A stretch of DNA of 64,000 nt from Marinobacter sediminum (GTDB taxonomy: Bacteria > Pseudomonadota > Gammaproteobacteria > Pseudomonadales > Oleiphilaceae): positions 1,550,001 through 1,614,000 of the forward strand of contig NZ_JAGTWY010000001.1 of the NCBI RefSeq assembly GCF_023657445.1. Reading direction: 5' to 3'. How positions within the stretch are numbered: position 1 is the first letter of the stretch; each line of letters begins with the position of its first letter. Below, piece by piece: positions 1-8,273 of the stretch. Below the pieces are notes generated by a model that saw only the letters and a list, made by a program, of their open reading frames with translations, was not told the DNA's origin and ran no database searches. The position numbers were made by a program, and so were the translations under genes.

Positions 1-309
1 GAAGAAGCCCCGGCCATTAACCGCCATATCAAGCGGCTGCTCGGTAATTTGCAGGTTACCCTGGGAAAACTGCTTGGCTGTGCCCACGATCCGCACACCG
101 GTGCCTAATTGAAGCCCTGAGGGCAACTCGGAGTTCTGGGTGCTCAAGCCACCCGGCTGCCGGTTGATCTGATACAGCAAGTCCTGAAAGACCGCACGAT
201 CCCGCTTGAAGCCGGTGGTATTGACGTTTGCCAGGTTGTTGGAAATCGTGGACATGTTGGTGTCCTGTGCGCTCAATCCGGTTTTGCTGACCCAAAGTGC
301 TGGATGCAT
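1..309 (-). CDS. flgG: Flagellar distal rod protein FlgG (N-terminal part)
   Basis: FlgG forms the distal rod of the flagellar basal body in the periplasm. The 103 visible codons start at the ATG at 309, preceded on the minus strand by an AAGGAG ribosome-binding site. They carry the N-terminal rod signature [14 protein letters not shown] and later the [11 protein letters not shown] segment conserved in FlgF/FlgG/FlgE. The rest of the gene lies beyond the left edge of the window. It is the last visible gene of a flgB-C-D-E-F-G series read right to left, which is the standard order and supports FlgG rather than another rod protein. Confidence 0.95.
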   Translation of the reverse strand, partial: MHPALWVSKTGLSAQDTNMSTISNNLANVNTTGFKRDRAVFQDLLYQINRQPGGLSTQNSELPSGLQLGTGVRIVGTAKQFSQGNLQITEQPLDMAVNGRGFF

Positions 310-391
310 GATTCCTACTCCTTGCCGGAGGCTTTTGTTGCGGCCAGTTTTTGCCGCTTTCAGCCCGCCAGGCTATTGTGTTCAGTCGTTA

Positions 392-1144
392 TCAGAGATT
401 CTGCAACAGCCGTGCCGTCGCCTCGGAATTGTCCTTTGCGGTGCTCATGACCTTGACCTGCATTTCGTATTGCCGGGATAACTGGAGGTTGGAAATCATC
501 TCTTCCACGGCATTAACGTTTGAGCTCTCCAGAAACCCGGATGCAACGCGCTGACTGGCATCTGGTGGCTCCGGGCCGTCGATCGCCTGATCAGGCTTGC
601 GGTGCATAAACCCGTCCAGACCTTTCTCCAGGGCACCCGATGGTGGACTCACCAGTTTGAGCCGGTCGACCTCCACCAACTCATCCGGTGCGCCGCCAAC
701 AGGAACAATGGACACGGTGCCATCAGCACCAATCTCTACGTTCTCGAACGGGGGAAGCGCAACGGGACCGCCATTGCCAAGCACCGGCTCACCACCGGGC
801 AGGCGCATCAGGCCGTTTACGTCAATCTGGAGACTGCCGGTACGAGTGAAGACCTCTTGGCCCTGATCATTCTGGATAGCCAGCCAACCATCACCCTCTA
901 CGGCAACATCGAGTTTCCGACCGGTATCCATCAGTGTGCCAGCGGACAGATCGGTACCCGGCCGTTCAGTCATGGCGTAGGCACGGGTCGGATGATGCTC
1001 GCCGTAAACAGGCATGCTGCGGGCCTGGGCAAAGTCTTTCTTGAAGCCTGTGGTACTGACGTTTGCCAGGTTATTGGCATGAGCACGCTGGGCAAGCATA
1101 TTCTGCTTGGCGCCAGACATACCGATGTATAGGGCTTTGTCCAT
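392..1144 (-). CDS. flgF: Flagellar basal-body rod protein FlgF
   Basis: Proximal rod component of the flagellum, exported through the flagellar type III apparatus. The 250-residue protein starts MDKALYIGMSGAKQNM and has the N-terminal motif ANNLANVSTTGFK and the C-terminal helix SNVNAVEEMISNLQLSRQYE, both typical of FlgF. Length matches the family (about 250). It lies between flgE and flgG. Its Shine-Dalgarno sequence (AGGAG, 7 nt before the ATG) sits inside a strong hairpin described separately, so translation may be tuned relative to flgE. Confidence 0.96.
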   Translation of the reverse strand: MDKALYIGMSGAKQNMLAQRAHANNLANVSTTGFKKDFAQARSMPVYGEHHPTRAYAMTERPGTDLSAGTLMDTGRKLDVAVEGDGWLAIQNDQGQEVFTRTGSLQIDVNGLMRLPGGEPVLGNGGPVALPPFENVEIGADGTVSIVPVGGAPDELVEVDRLKLVSPPSGALEKGLDGFMHRKPDQAIDGPEPPDASQRVASGFLESSNVNAVEEMISNLQLSRQYEMQVKVMSTAKDNSEATARLLQNL

Positions 1145-1150
1145 GGGAAA

Positions 1151-1194
1151 ACTCCTGCCGGAATTTTGACTGTTTCCAGTCTTCCTGCAGGAGT
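1151..1194 (-). promoter_or_regulatory. Structured flgE-flgF spacer hiding the flgF ribosome-binding site
   Basis: On the minus strand the arms ACTCCTGC (1194-1187) and GCAGGAGT (1158-1151) pair over 8 bp. Inside them GGAA pairs with TTCC and GACTG with CAGTC around a GAAA tetraloop, giving about 17 paired bases with small bulges. The 3' arm contains the flgF Shine-Dalgarno sequence. The transcript would have to open this hairpin to translate flgF. A role in lowering FlgF output relative to the abundant hook protein, or in mRNA processing, is inference. There is no U-run, so it is not a classical terminator. Confidence 0.7.
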
Positions 1195-1219
1195 CGTGCC
1201 ATATTCACATTAGCGGGGA

Positions 1220-3127
1220 TTAGCGGAGGTTGATGATGGTCTGGGTGACCGCATCGGAGGTTTCAATAGTCTTGGCATTGGCCTGATAATTCCGCTGGGC
1301 AATGATCAGGTTTACCAGTTCCGCAGACAGATCTACGTTGGACTCTTCTACGGAGCTGGCCTTGATGGAACCCAGGGTTCCGGTATCCGGAGCACCGACA
1401 ATCGGCTGACCAGACTCAAAAGTCTCAACCCACGATGTGTCACCCACCGGAGAAAGACCGTTGGTATTATTAAACGACGCCAACGCAACCTGACCCAGCG
1501 ACTGCGATTGCCCGTTGGTATAGCGAGCAAAGAGAACCCCCTGATCCGAAACATCCAGCCCGGATAAGCGGCCTGTAGTGTAGCCATTCTGCCGCTGATT
1601 ATTCACACCGAACGCAGCGCCATATTGAGTGGTATCACTCAGTCCGATCACAAAAGCGGACGAAGTTGGCGGCTCCGGAATCGGCGTTACTACTGGAGTG
1701 CCAGTGGCCGGTGGACCATCAGCACCGTTTGGTTGTCCATCCTCGTCTTTCGGAATCCAGTCCGACACAACAATGTCGCCTGCCGGGTCCCCATTTATGG
1801 ACTGCAAATCGCCATCCTGATTAAAACGCGCGGTATAGGGCGTTGTATCAGTACCAGCAACCATTTCACCATCTATCTGGACATAGATAGACCATTCGCT
1901 GACACCAATACCATTACCGGGCGCCGGCTCCTTTACGAAGAACTGAGTCAGCTCGTGGGAGTTACCCAGACTGTCATAGATAGATGTCGACGTTGCATGG
2001 TTGTAAGTACGCTGGTCCAGCGGATTAAACTCATTGGTAATCCGGATCGGCGAGGCAAGAAAAGCCGTTTCAAAATCGTTATCAGCCGTCACTGCGGTCA
2101 CACTGGCAACAGATCTGTCGGCAGTGGCATTCACTTCCCCAAGGACGGTGGTTGGTCCGGCAGTGGTTGTGCCATCACCAAAACTGTATTCCAGCGTCTC
2201 GCCCTGGTTATGGATAACCCTGAGAACGTCATTGCTTCCGGAACCATCATCGACGGCCGATGCGGAAATTGCGGTTTCGCTGGAGTTATTAATTGAGTCA
2301 ACAAGATCCTGTAACGACGAAATGTTACTTGTATCAATCGTCAACGGAGAGCCATTTACACTAAGGCTGAATGAGAAGTTCGTGGGACCGGCATTAGTGA
2401 TAAAGGAATTATCAAGCGGGGTCGCGCCGTCAAAGGTAGCGGTCGTTGTGGCGGACGCACTCATTCCCTGGGCATCGTTAATTGCGGCTGCGGCTTCTCG
2501 AGCAGTTGTCGCTGCCGTCAGATCAACGCTGTAATCTGCCGTGCCATCATTATACTGAACATCAAATTGTTCACCCTGTATGTCGGCAAATGCCAGTGGC
2601 CCGATATCCCGCACCCTCGTTTCCAGCACAGTCTCACGGGAATCAAGATTGAGGTCAGACAACAAACTGGTCGTGCGGCGTGGCGCGAGGTTGTCCGTGG
2701 CAATCTGCAAGTCACCTCGAATACCGGACAAATTGCCATTGTCATCAGCAGTGAAGCCCTGTACTCGCATATTCTGGTTGTTTACGACGTAGCCTTCCTT
2801 GTCGATACCGAACTGCCCGGCCCGGGAATAGCGAATCTCACCCCCATTGTTGAGGACAAAGAAACCGTCGCCACTGATTGCCATATCAAGACCGCTGTCG
2901 GTAAAACTGATATTGCCCTGGCCGAAGGACTGCTTGACGTCCTGAACCCGAACACCATCACCGACAGGACTTGAACCCGCACCCAGAAAACCGCTGGCAT
3001 ACAAATCCCCGAATTGAGCTTTGCTGCCTTTGAAGCCAACGGTACTGGCATTGGCGATATTGTTGCCGGTGACATCGAGATCCACCGATGCTGCCCGGAG
3101 GCCACTGAGCCCTGTATTAAACGCCAT
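1220..3127 (-). CDS. flgE: Flagellar hook protein FlgE (long form)
   Basis: Structural subunit of the flagellar hook. The 635-residue product begins MAFNTGLSGLRAASVDLDVT, followed by the rod/hook N-terminal motif NNIANASTVGFKGSKAQF, and ends with SNVDLSAELVNLIIAQRNYQ and the terminal D0 helix. A good ribosome-binding site (AAGGGGTGA) precedes the ATG. It is longer than the roughly 400-460 residues common in enterobacteria and pseudomonads. The extra length lies in the Ser/Thr/Asn/Asp-rich middle (about residues 150-520), the part that forms the outer D2/D3 domains. It follows flgD in the operon. Confidence 0.96.
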   Translation of the reverse strand: MAFNTGLSGLRAASVDLDVTGNNIANASTVGFKGSKAQFGDLYASGFLGAGSSPVGDGVRVQDVKQSFGQGNISFTDSGLDMAISGDGFFVLNNGGEIRYSRAGQFGIDKEGYVVNNQNMRVQGFTADDNGNLSGIRGDLQIATDNLAPRRTTSLLSDLNLDSRETVLETRVRDIGPLAFADIQGEQFDVQYNDGTADYSVDLTAATTAREAAAAINDAQGMSASATTTATFDGATPLDNSFITNAGPTNFSFSLSVNGSPLTIDTSNISSLQDLVDSINNSSETAISASAVDDGSGSNDVLRVIHNQGETLEYSFGDGTTTAGPTTVLGEVNATADRSVASVTAVTADNDFETAFLASPIRITNEFNPLDQRTYNHATSTSIYDSLGNSHELTQFFVKEPAPGNGIGVSEWSIYVQIDGEMVAGTDTTPYTARFNQDGDLQSINGDPAGDIVVSDWIPKDEDGQPNGADGPPATGTPVVTPIPEPPTSSAFVIGLSDTTQYGAAFGVNNQRQNGYTTGRLSGLDVSDQGVLFARYTNGQSQSLGQVALASFNNTNGLSPVGDTSWVETFESGQPIVGAPDTGTLGSIKASSVEESNVDLSAELVNLIIAQRNYQANAKTIETSDAVTQTIINLR

Positions 3128-3154
3128 AATTCACCCCTTGGTCTGACACCGGTA

Positions 3155-3832
3155 TCAATTGATTTGTTTTACGTCGGACAGGGCAATGGACCCCATTCCG
3201 GCCAGGTTCAATGTAATTGACCCGTTCTGGCCCAGTGAAACGCTATCGACATTCGCACTGACCATGGTCGATAACTGCTGCGGACCATCCGGGTAGGACG
3301 CTTCGGCCACTATCTTGTAGGGCCCCTGCGGCAATGAATTGCCGTTGCCGTCCTGTCCGTCCCAGCTAAAGGACTGCACACCTGCCGGGCTGTTGCCCAG
3401 ATCAATCTGGCGTACCAGTTCTCCGCTTTGATTCTGAATGGACACTCTCAGCCCACCGGTAGAGGCCGGCACTTCAATCGTGCCGCCAATCTCACCCTCT
3501 GCGCCAAGAATGCCGACTCCGGAAGGCGCAAGGACGGTCTTGCCCACCATGGCTGAAGCCTGAAGTGCCTGGGTGGACCGGAACTGACCAACCACATCAT
3601 CAACCGTGCCCGAGAGTTTCTGCATCTCTTCAAGCGAACTGAACTGCGCCAACTGGGAGATAAACTCGCCATTATCCTGTGGCTCCAGTGGGTTCTGATT
3701 CTTGAGCTGGGCCAGCATCAGCTCCATGAACTCATTTTTCCCCAGCTCGTTTTTCCCGCTGGCACCGCTTTGCTGGTCTAGCTGGTACTGGCTCAGAACA
3801 TCCGGGGCGCCGCTGGTATTGGTTACGCTCAT
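3155..3832 (-). CDS. flgD: Flagellar hook-capping protein FlgD
   Basis: FlgD forms the scaffold cap needed for hook polymerisation and is discarded afterwards. The 225-residue protein has the conserved N-terminal segment FMELMLAQLKNQNPLEPQDN (about residues 35-54) followed by EFISQLAQFSSLEEM, then a FlgD Ig/Tudor-like region with the SWDGQDGNGN motif. Length is normal. It lies 27 bp upstream of flgE and 18 bp downstream of flgC in the same operon. Confidence 0.95.
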   Translation of the reverse strand: MSVTNTSGAPDVLSQYQLDQQSGASGKNELGKNEFMELMLAQLKNQNPLEPQDNGEFISQLAQFSSLEEMQKLSGTVDDVVGQFRSTQALQASAMVGKTVLAPSGVGILGAEGEIGGTIEVPASTGGLRVSIQNQSGELVRQIDLGNSPAGVQSFSWDGQDGNGNSLPQGPYKIVAEASYPDGPQQLSTMVSANVDSVSLGQNGSITLNLAGMGSIALSDVKQIN

Positions 3833-3850
3833 TGTTTGATCCTCACCGTT

Positions 3851-4300
3851 TTACTGCTGACCAAGGGTCAGGATGCGCTGCATCATGGATTTCGCGGTGT
3901 TCATGATGTCGACATTCATCTGAAAGCTCCTGGAAGACGACATCATGTCGGCCATTTCCTCTACCACGTTCACGTTCGGATAGAACACATTGCCGTCTTC
4001 GTTCGCCGCCGGGTGGTCAGGCTCATAACGCATCTGCAGCTCAGCAGCGCTTTCCACAACACCCTGAACACGAACCCCAGCACCCGGTCCCTGCTCGCTC
4101 TGTAAGCTCAACCCCTGATTATCGGGGTTCAGCATGGACTGCTGGATGGCTGCAAAAACCGGCTTTCGGGCTCGGTACGCTGTTTCTGTACTGGAGCTGG
4201 CCGTCTCGGCGTTGGCGATGTTGGACGCCGTGGTATTCAGCCGCAGGGATTGCGCGGTCATGCCGGATCCGGCGATGTCAAAAATGCTGCCCAATGACAT
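3851..4300 (-). CDS. flgC: Flagellar basal-body rod protein FlgC
   Basis: Proximal rod protein. The 149-residue sequence has the N-terminal motif LNTTASNIANAETASSSTET, the family segment FYPNVNVVEEMADMMSSSRS, and a C-terminal helix MNTAKSMMQRILTLGQ. Length fits FlgC (about 135-150). It lies between flgB and flgD, 34 bp after flgB. Confidence 0.95.
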   Translation of the reverse strand: MSLGSIFDIAGSGMTAQSLRLNTTASNIANAETASSSTETAYRARKPVFAAIQQSMLNPDNQGLSLQSEQGPGAGVRVQGVVESAAELQMRYEPDHPAANEDGNVFYPNVNVVEEMADMMSSSRSFQMNVDIMNTAKSMMQRILTLGQQ

Positions 4301-4334
4301 GAAATCTCTCCTTCGCTAATCGAGTCGCTGCGAC

Positions 4335-4733
4335 TTATTCGCCCTTCAGGGCCTTGGTAAGACCGGAAAACTTGCTGTTCAGAAACTGGAAGCTGGCCTG
4401 GTAATCCATGGCATTACGCATAAACCGGGTCTGTTCCTGCTGAGCATCTACCGTATTGCCGTCAACCGAAGGCTGGTTCGGCACTCGATAAAGCAGCTCA
4501 GACTCGGCTGCGCCGGAAGACGTATCCATGTGAGCGTCGTCCGTCTTACTCATCTCAAACCCGCTGACCGACTGCTGGGCACGCTGCATCATTGCCTGGA
4601 AATCCACATCCCGTGCTTTGAAGCCCGGGGTATCGGCGTTCGCCATGTTGTTTGCCAGCACCTCAGCCCGCTTTACCCGCGCTTCCAGAGCGTGTTGATG
4701 AATCCCCAGCGCCTTATCGAACGAAATCGCCAT
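4335..4733 (-). CDS. flgB: Flagellar basal-body rod protein FlgB
   Basis: Proximal rod protein and first gene of this operon. The start chosen is the ATG at 4733 (MAISFDKALGIHQHAL), because GGGAGG lies just upstream; an in-frame ATG seven codons earlier would put that ribosome-binding site inside the gene. The 132 residues contain the motif ANNMANADTPGFKARDVDF and end with a DYQASFQFLNSKFSGL helix. Conserved length and position confirm FlgB. A sigma-54 type promoter lies about 70 bp upstream. Confidence 0.95.
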   Translation of the reverse strand: MAISFDKALGIHQHALEARVKRAEVLANNMANADTPGFKARDVDFQAMMQRAQQSVSGFEMSKTDDAHMDTSSGAAESELLYRVPNQPSVDGNTVDAQQEQTRFMRNAMDYQASFQFLNSKFSGLTKALKGE

Positions 4734-4800
4734 ACTACCTCCCAAAAACTGCACCGTGCTGCCGGTCGAGTTTGCCGGCTGTGCTTTCTGAGAGGGTTAA

Positions 4801-4816
4801 AGCAAAGCGAATGCCA
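4801..4816 (-). promoter_or_regulatory. Sigma-54 type promoter for the flgBCDEFG operon
   Basis: The minus strand reads TGGCATTCGCTTTGCT, matching the -24/-12 consensus TGGCAC-N5-TTGCW with correct spacing and one mismatch (T for C in the -24 element). It lies 68 bp before the flgB start. Class II/III flagellar operons in Pseudomonas and Vibrio relatives are RpoN/FleQ-dependent, so the position fits. No FleQ-type activator site was identified. Confidence 0.75.
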
Positions 4817-4968
4817 TAATTTGAGAGGCCTTTGAATCCGGGGGCTCCAGAGCTTATTCGCGGAGAAAGTGGCAGGAATTCAACGTATGCAGAGAGCGGA
4901 AAGAAAGAAAAGCGGCAAGCTGTTTCCCCCGGCCAGACCGCCGGGGCAAACACATGATAAGTCGACGA

Positions 4969-5523
4969 TTACCCGGGCCAGCGCTGAACGAAGTCACTGA
5001 CTTCCGGCCGGGGCACCGGGGGTTTTTCGGAGGAGACGGTGCCGGTATACAGGAAAGCGACAACTGACTCCCCTTCCGCAAGACCCAGGCCGCTCCGGAC
5101 CACCGAATGGTAAGCGACACTGCCGGTTCGCCACATAACGCCGTAACCGGCGTCTTGCAGGGCAAGCTCCAGAAAACTGACGCCGGCCGCTGCCGACATG
5201 ATCTGTTCGACCTCAGGGACCTTCGGATGTGCTGTTGGCGAGGCAATGGCCACGATTACCATAGGCGCCCTCAAGGGCGACTTTCGCAGCTTCTCTATTT
5301 GCCGTTCGTCACTGTTGTTGGGGCAGGTTGAGGCGAACAGATCACCAAGTGCCTCAAGGCCCTCTCCTTCAACAACAAGATAGCGCCAGGGGCGCAAAAG
5401 TGCATGATCCGGTGCGCGGGCCGCACAGGCAAAGGCACGGTCCAACGTTTCCCGGTCCGGAGCCGGGGCTTGAAGTCTTGGTTCTGAGACCCGGTTGAGC
5501 AGAAAATCGCAAAATACGGTCAT
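4969..5523 (-). CDS. Nitroreductase family protein (YdjA-like)
   Basis: Predicted FMN-dependent NAD(P)H oxidoreductase of the nitroreductase superfamily; the natural substrate is unknown. The 184-residue protein has the short YdjA-like architecture: RAPDHALLRPWRYLVVEG near residue 36 (FMN-binding region), EQIMSAAAGVSFLELALQDA around residue 105, and GYGVMWRTGS after it. It is transcribed away from the Mpo1-like gene, with a 142-bp divergent spacer that contains a small perfect inverted repeat. It is unrelated to the neighbouring flagellar operon. Confidence 0.85.
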   Translation of the reverse strand: MTVFCDFLLNRVSEPRLQAPAPDRETLDRAFACAARAPDHALLRPWRYLVVEGEGLEALGDLFASTCPNNSDERQIEKLRKSPLRAPMVIVAIASPTAHPKVPEVEQIMSAAAGVSFLELALQDAGYGVMWRTGSVAYHSVVRSGLGLAEGESVVAFLYTGTVSSEKPPVPRPEVSDFVQRWPG

Positions 5524-5572
5524 ATCTTCTCGCTGTGGGATGACATTGGCTGGAATCGGATATTCCTCACAT

Positions 5573-5587
5573 CAATTCCGTGAATTG
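5573..5587. promoter_or_regulatory. Inverted repeat in a divergent promoter region
   Basis: CAATTC and GAATTG form a perfect 6-bp inverted repeat with a 3-bp spacer. It sits 50 bp upstream of the nitroreductase gene and 79 bp upstream of the Mpo1-like gene. It could be an operator for either; the regulator is unknown. Confidence 0.35.
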
Positions 5588-5665
5588 TGGGTTATACGTA
5601 ATACTGTTAACCTTTAGTCGTAGCCCGTCTAGCTAAAAATTATAAAAGGATGCGGTAACAGCACC

Positions 5666-5977
5666 ATGAGTGACCAACAGACTTTTAGCAACTTCTCCGA
5701 ATTCTATCCGTATTATCTGGAAGAGCACAGCGACGTCACCTGCCGTCGGCTGCATTTTACCGGTAGCCTGCTGGTGTTGTTTGTAGCTTTCTGGGCGATT
5801 ACCTCGGGCAAGCTGGTCTGGCTACTGCTACTTCCGGTCATCGGCTATGGTTTTGCCTGGGTTGGCCACTTCAAGTTTGAAAAAAACCGACCGGCAACGT
5901 TCAAGTACCCTCTTTACAGCCTGATGGGCGACTGGGTCATGTTCCGGGACATGCTCATTGGCAGAATCCGTTTCTGA
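5666..5977 (+). CDS. Mpo1-like (DUF962) small membrane protein
   Basis: A 103-residue inner-membrane protein of the DUF962/Mpo1 family. Yeast Mpo1 is an iron-dependent dioxygenase acting on 2-hydroxy fatty acids; bacterial members are mostly untested. Visible marks are the N-terminal FYPYYLEEHSDVTCRRLHF block, two hydrophobic segments (about residues 30-45 and 49-65), and the GHFKFEKNRPATFKYP block holding the conserved His and the NRPAT motif. An AAAGGA ribosome-binding site precedes the ATG. It ends 1 bp before the adenylate cyclase start, so the two are probably co-transcribed. Confidence 0.85.
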   Translation: MSDQQTFSNFSEFYPYYLEEHSDVTCRRLHFTGSLLVLFVAFWAITSGKLVWLLLLPVIGYGFAWVGHFKFEKNRPATFKYPLYSLMGDWVMFRDMLIGRIRF

Positions 5978-5978
5978 T

Positions 5979-7448
5979 ATGATGAGCGCACCCGCAGACC
6001 TGCGTAATGCCAGTGCCAGCGCTGGTAAGTCCATGACCCTCGATCACCAGAATAGCCCTGTGGCTATTCCCCCCATGCCTGATTATAACGGCCGGATACT
6101 TGCCTACACTGCGACTGCCGCAATTATTGTTTCCGGCGTTCTGCAAGGTGTTTTTCATCAGTGGTTGTTGTGGCTGGTTGCTGGCGCTCTAACCTGGCCA
6201 CACATTGTTCATGTTGTCACGCGCCGGACGTTCCTCAGGCAATCCGTACGCATCCGACAGAAGATGCTGTTGGTCGACTGTATCATCGGAGGCGCCTTCA
6301 TCGGGTGCATCGGCCTGGTCGCTATTCCCTCGGTATCCGTGGTTGTCATGCTCATGTTCAGTTGTCTGATTGTCGGAGGCATCCGCCAGTGGCTGCTCGG
6401 AACCGGATTCATGGCGGCAGGAACCGCTGCAGCGGTAGCGGTGACAGGCTCTGCAGACGCTTTCCAGTCGCCACTGCTGACCAGCATTCTTGCCATTGTC
6501 TCCACCGGCCTCTACATCTGCGTTACCGCCTTCTACTCGCACCAGCAGGCCCGTGCGCTTATGCTGGCAAAAACCCAGATCCAGAACCAGCGCGAACAGT
6601 CCATTGCCCTCTCCCACAAGCTCTCGAAATACCTGTCTCCGCAAGTATGGCAGTCGATCTTTACCGGGGAGCGCGACGTACGTCTGGAGACCCAGCGCAA
6701 AAAACTGGCGGTATTCTTCTCGGATATCAAGGGGTTTACGGAGTTATCAGAAGAGATGGAGCCGGAAGCTCTGACCGAGCTGCTCAACCATTACTTCAAC
6801 GAGATGTCGGAGGTGGCGCTGAAATACGGTGGCACCATCGACAAGTTTGTCGGTGATTCGATCATGATCTTTTTTGGCGATCCCACTAGCCGGGGCCAGC
6901 GGGAAGATGCATTCGCCTGCGTGTCCATGGCCATCGACATGCGTAAACACATGAAAATCATGCGGCAGAAATGGCGCAGCCAGGGCATCAAGACCCCCCT
7001 GGAAATCCGCATGGGTATCAGCACCGGCTACACCACCGTGGGTAACTTCGGCGCCGAAAACCGAATGGATTACACCATTATCGGCAAGGAAGTGAACCTC
7101 GCAAGCCGCCTGGAATCCCTGGCTGAGCCCGGGGAGATCCTGATCTCGTACGAGACCTTCTCTCTGATCAAAGATAAAATCATGTGCCGGGACAAGGGAG
7201 AAATTACCGTGAAGGGGTTCGGCAGGCCCGTCCCGATTTATGAAGTGGTGGATTTCCGTCGTGACATGGGACCAAACCGCAGTTTCCTTGAGCACGAACA
7301 CAGCGGGTTCGCCATGTACCTTGATTCCGACAAAATCACCGAGAAAGAACGGAAATCCATTCTGAACGCTCTTGAAGATGCCGCCGACCGCCTGCGGCGG
7401 GAAGAAGATGCGTCCTTGCCGGAGGCGGCTGCAACCAAGCCTTATTGA
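5979..7448 (+). CDS. Membrane-bound class III adenylate cyclase
   Basis: Predicted to make cAMP from ATP. The start is taken as ATG 5979 (or the adjacent ATG at 5982); an in-frame TTG at 5958 would overlap the upstream gene. The N-terminal half carries about five to six hydrophobic segments (residues about 35-190), then a short linker and the cyclase domain (about 225-450). Metal-binding Asp residues are in FSDIKGFT and FVGDSIMIFFG. The Lys of KFVGD is in the adenine-specifying position, and Asn/Arg of VNLASRLE are the transition-state residues. A Thr (DYTIIGKEVN) replaces the usual second specificity Asp, as in several bacterial cyclases. The gene overlaps queF tail to tail by 7 bp. Confidence 0.88.
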   Translation: MMSAPADLRNASASAGKSMTLDHQNSPVAIPPMPDYNGRILAYTATAAIIVSGVLQGVFHQWLLWLVAGALTWPHIVHVVTRRTFLRQSVRIRQKMLLVDCIIGGAFIGCIGLVAIPSVSVVVMLMFSCLIVGGIRQWLLGTGFMAAGTAAAVAVTGSADAFQSPLLTSILAIVSTGLYICVTAFYSHQQARALMLAKTQIQNQREQSIALSHKLSKYLSPQVWQSIFTGERDVRLETQRKKLAVFFSDIKGFTELSEEMEPEALTELLNHYFNEMSEVALKYGGTIDKFVGDSIMIFFGDPTSRGQREDAFACVSMAIDMRKHMKIMRQKWRSQGIKTPLEIRMGISTGYTTVGNFGAENRMDYTIIGKEVNLASRLESLAEPGEILISYETFSLIKDKIMCRDKGEITVKGFGRPVPIYEVVDFRRDMGPNRSFLEHEHSGFAMYLDSDKITEKERKSILNALEDAADRLRREEDASLPEAAATKPY

Positions 7449-8260
7449 CGTATCAGGCGAGGGCCCGCATCGTGGCCGGGCTCAGTGCTCCGCCATGGAT
7501 TGATATCCAACCCCCCGCGTCGCGTGTAGCGTGCGCACACCATCAGTTTTTCTGGCTGACAGTGGCTCATCAAATCCGTGAATACGGTTTCAACGCAGTG
7601 CTCATGAAAATCCTGCTTCTGACGAAAGCTCACGATGTAACGCAACAGACCGGAACGATCAATCGCCGGCCCGGTGTACCTCACCATAACGGTAGCCCAG
7701 TCGGGCTGACCAGTGACCGGACAATTGCTCTTGAGCAGATGGGAACATAACTGTTCGGTTACGGTATCACCGGAGGCAGAGAGTGAGTCCGGCGTATAAT
7801 CATAAACCACCTCACTGACAGGCTCGTCGTCAATCAGTTCGAACCCTGCCGGTCGCCCCACAGCGTCGCCGGATTCATCAACACTGTGCAACTGAATATG
7901 AACGGCCGCACCGCAGGCACTGGACAGGTCCCGGGATATAATATCGGCGACCTGCTCTGATGATGAAAAGGTGCTCTGGTTAAACGAATTGAGGTAAAGC
8001 TTGAGCGACTTGGACTCAATGATAGACGGCGACGCAGATGGAAAGCGGATCTCGGCCCATCGCACTACCGGAACACCGCCTTGGCGCAACCAGGAAATCT
8101 CCCAGGCTTGCCACAGATCCTCACCAAACCAGGGCCAGCGGCCATCAGCAAGCCCGAGCCTGCGCCTATTTTCATCCCGGGCTACGGGAAACAGAAGCTC
8201 CGGATCGTAGCGATCCGGATACTCGCTGGATTTGCCCAACGGGGCGTCATGTAGGGCCAT
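7442..8260 (-). CDS. queF: NADPH-dependent 7-cyano-7-deazaguanine reductase QueF
   Basis: QueF reduces preQ0 to preQ1 in queuosine biosynthesis, a tRNA wobble-base modification. The start chosen is ATG 8260 (MALHDAPLGKSSEYP), preceded by AGGAA; an upstream in-frame start would overlap the ABC permease. This is the long, two-domain (YqcD-type) form of 272 residues. It has the QueF motif ESKSLKLYLNSFNQ and the catalytic Cys in SNCPVTGQPDWATV. The C-terminal RRGGLDINPWRS block is also typical. It lies 13 bp downstream of the ABC permease gene. Confidence 0.96.
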   Translation of the reverse strand: MALHDAPLGKSSEYPDRYDPELLFPVARDENRRRLGLADGRWPWFGEDLWQAWEISWLRQGGVPVVRWAEIRFPSASPSIIESKSLKLYLNSFNQSTFSSSEQVADIISRDLSSACGAAVHIQLHSVDESGDAVGRPAGFELIDDEPVSEVVYDYTPDSLSASGDTVTEQLCSHLLKSNCPVTGQPDWATVMVRYTGPAIDRSGLLRYIVSFRQKQDFHEHCVETVFTDLMSHCQPEKLMVCARYTRRGGLDINPWRSTEPGHDAGPRLIRQ

Positions 8261-8273
8261 ATAATTCCTGAGC

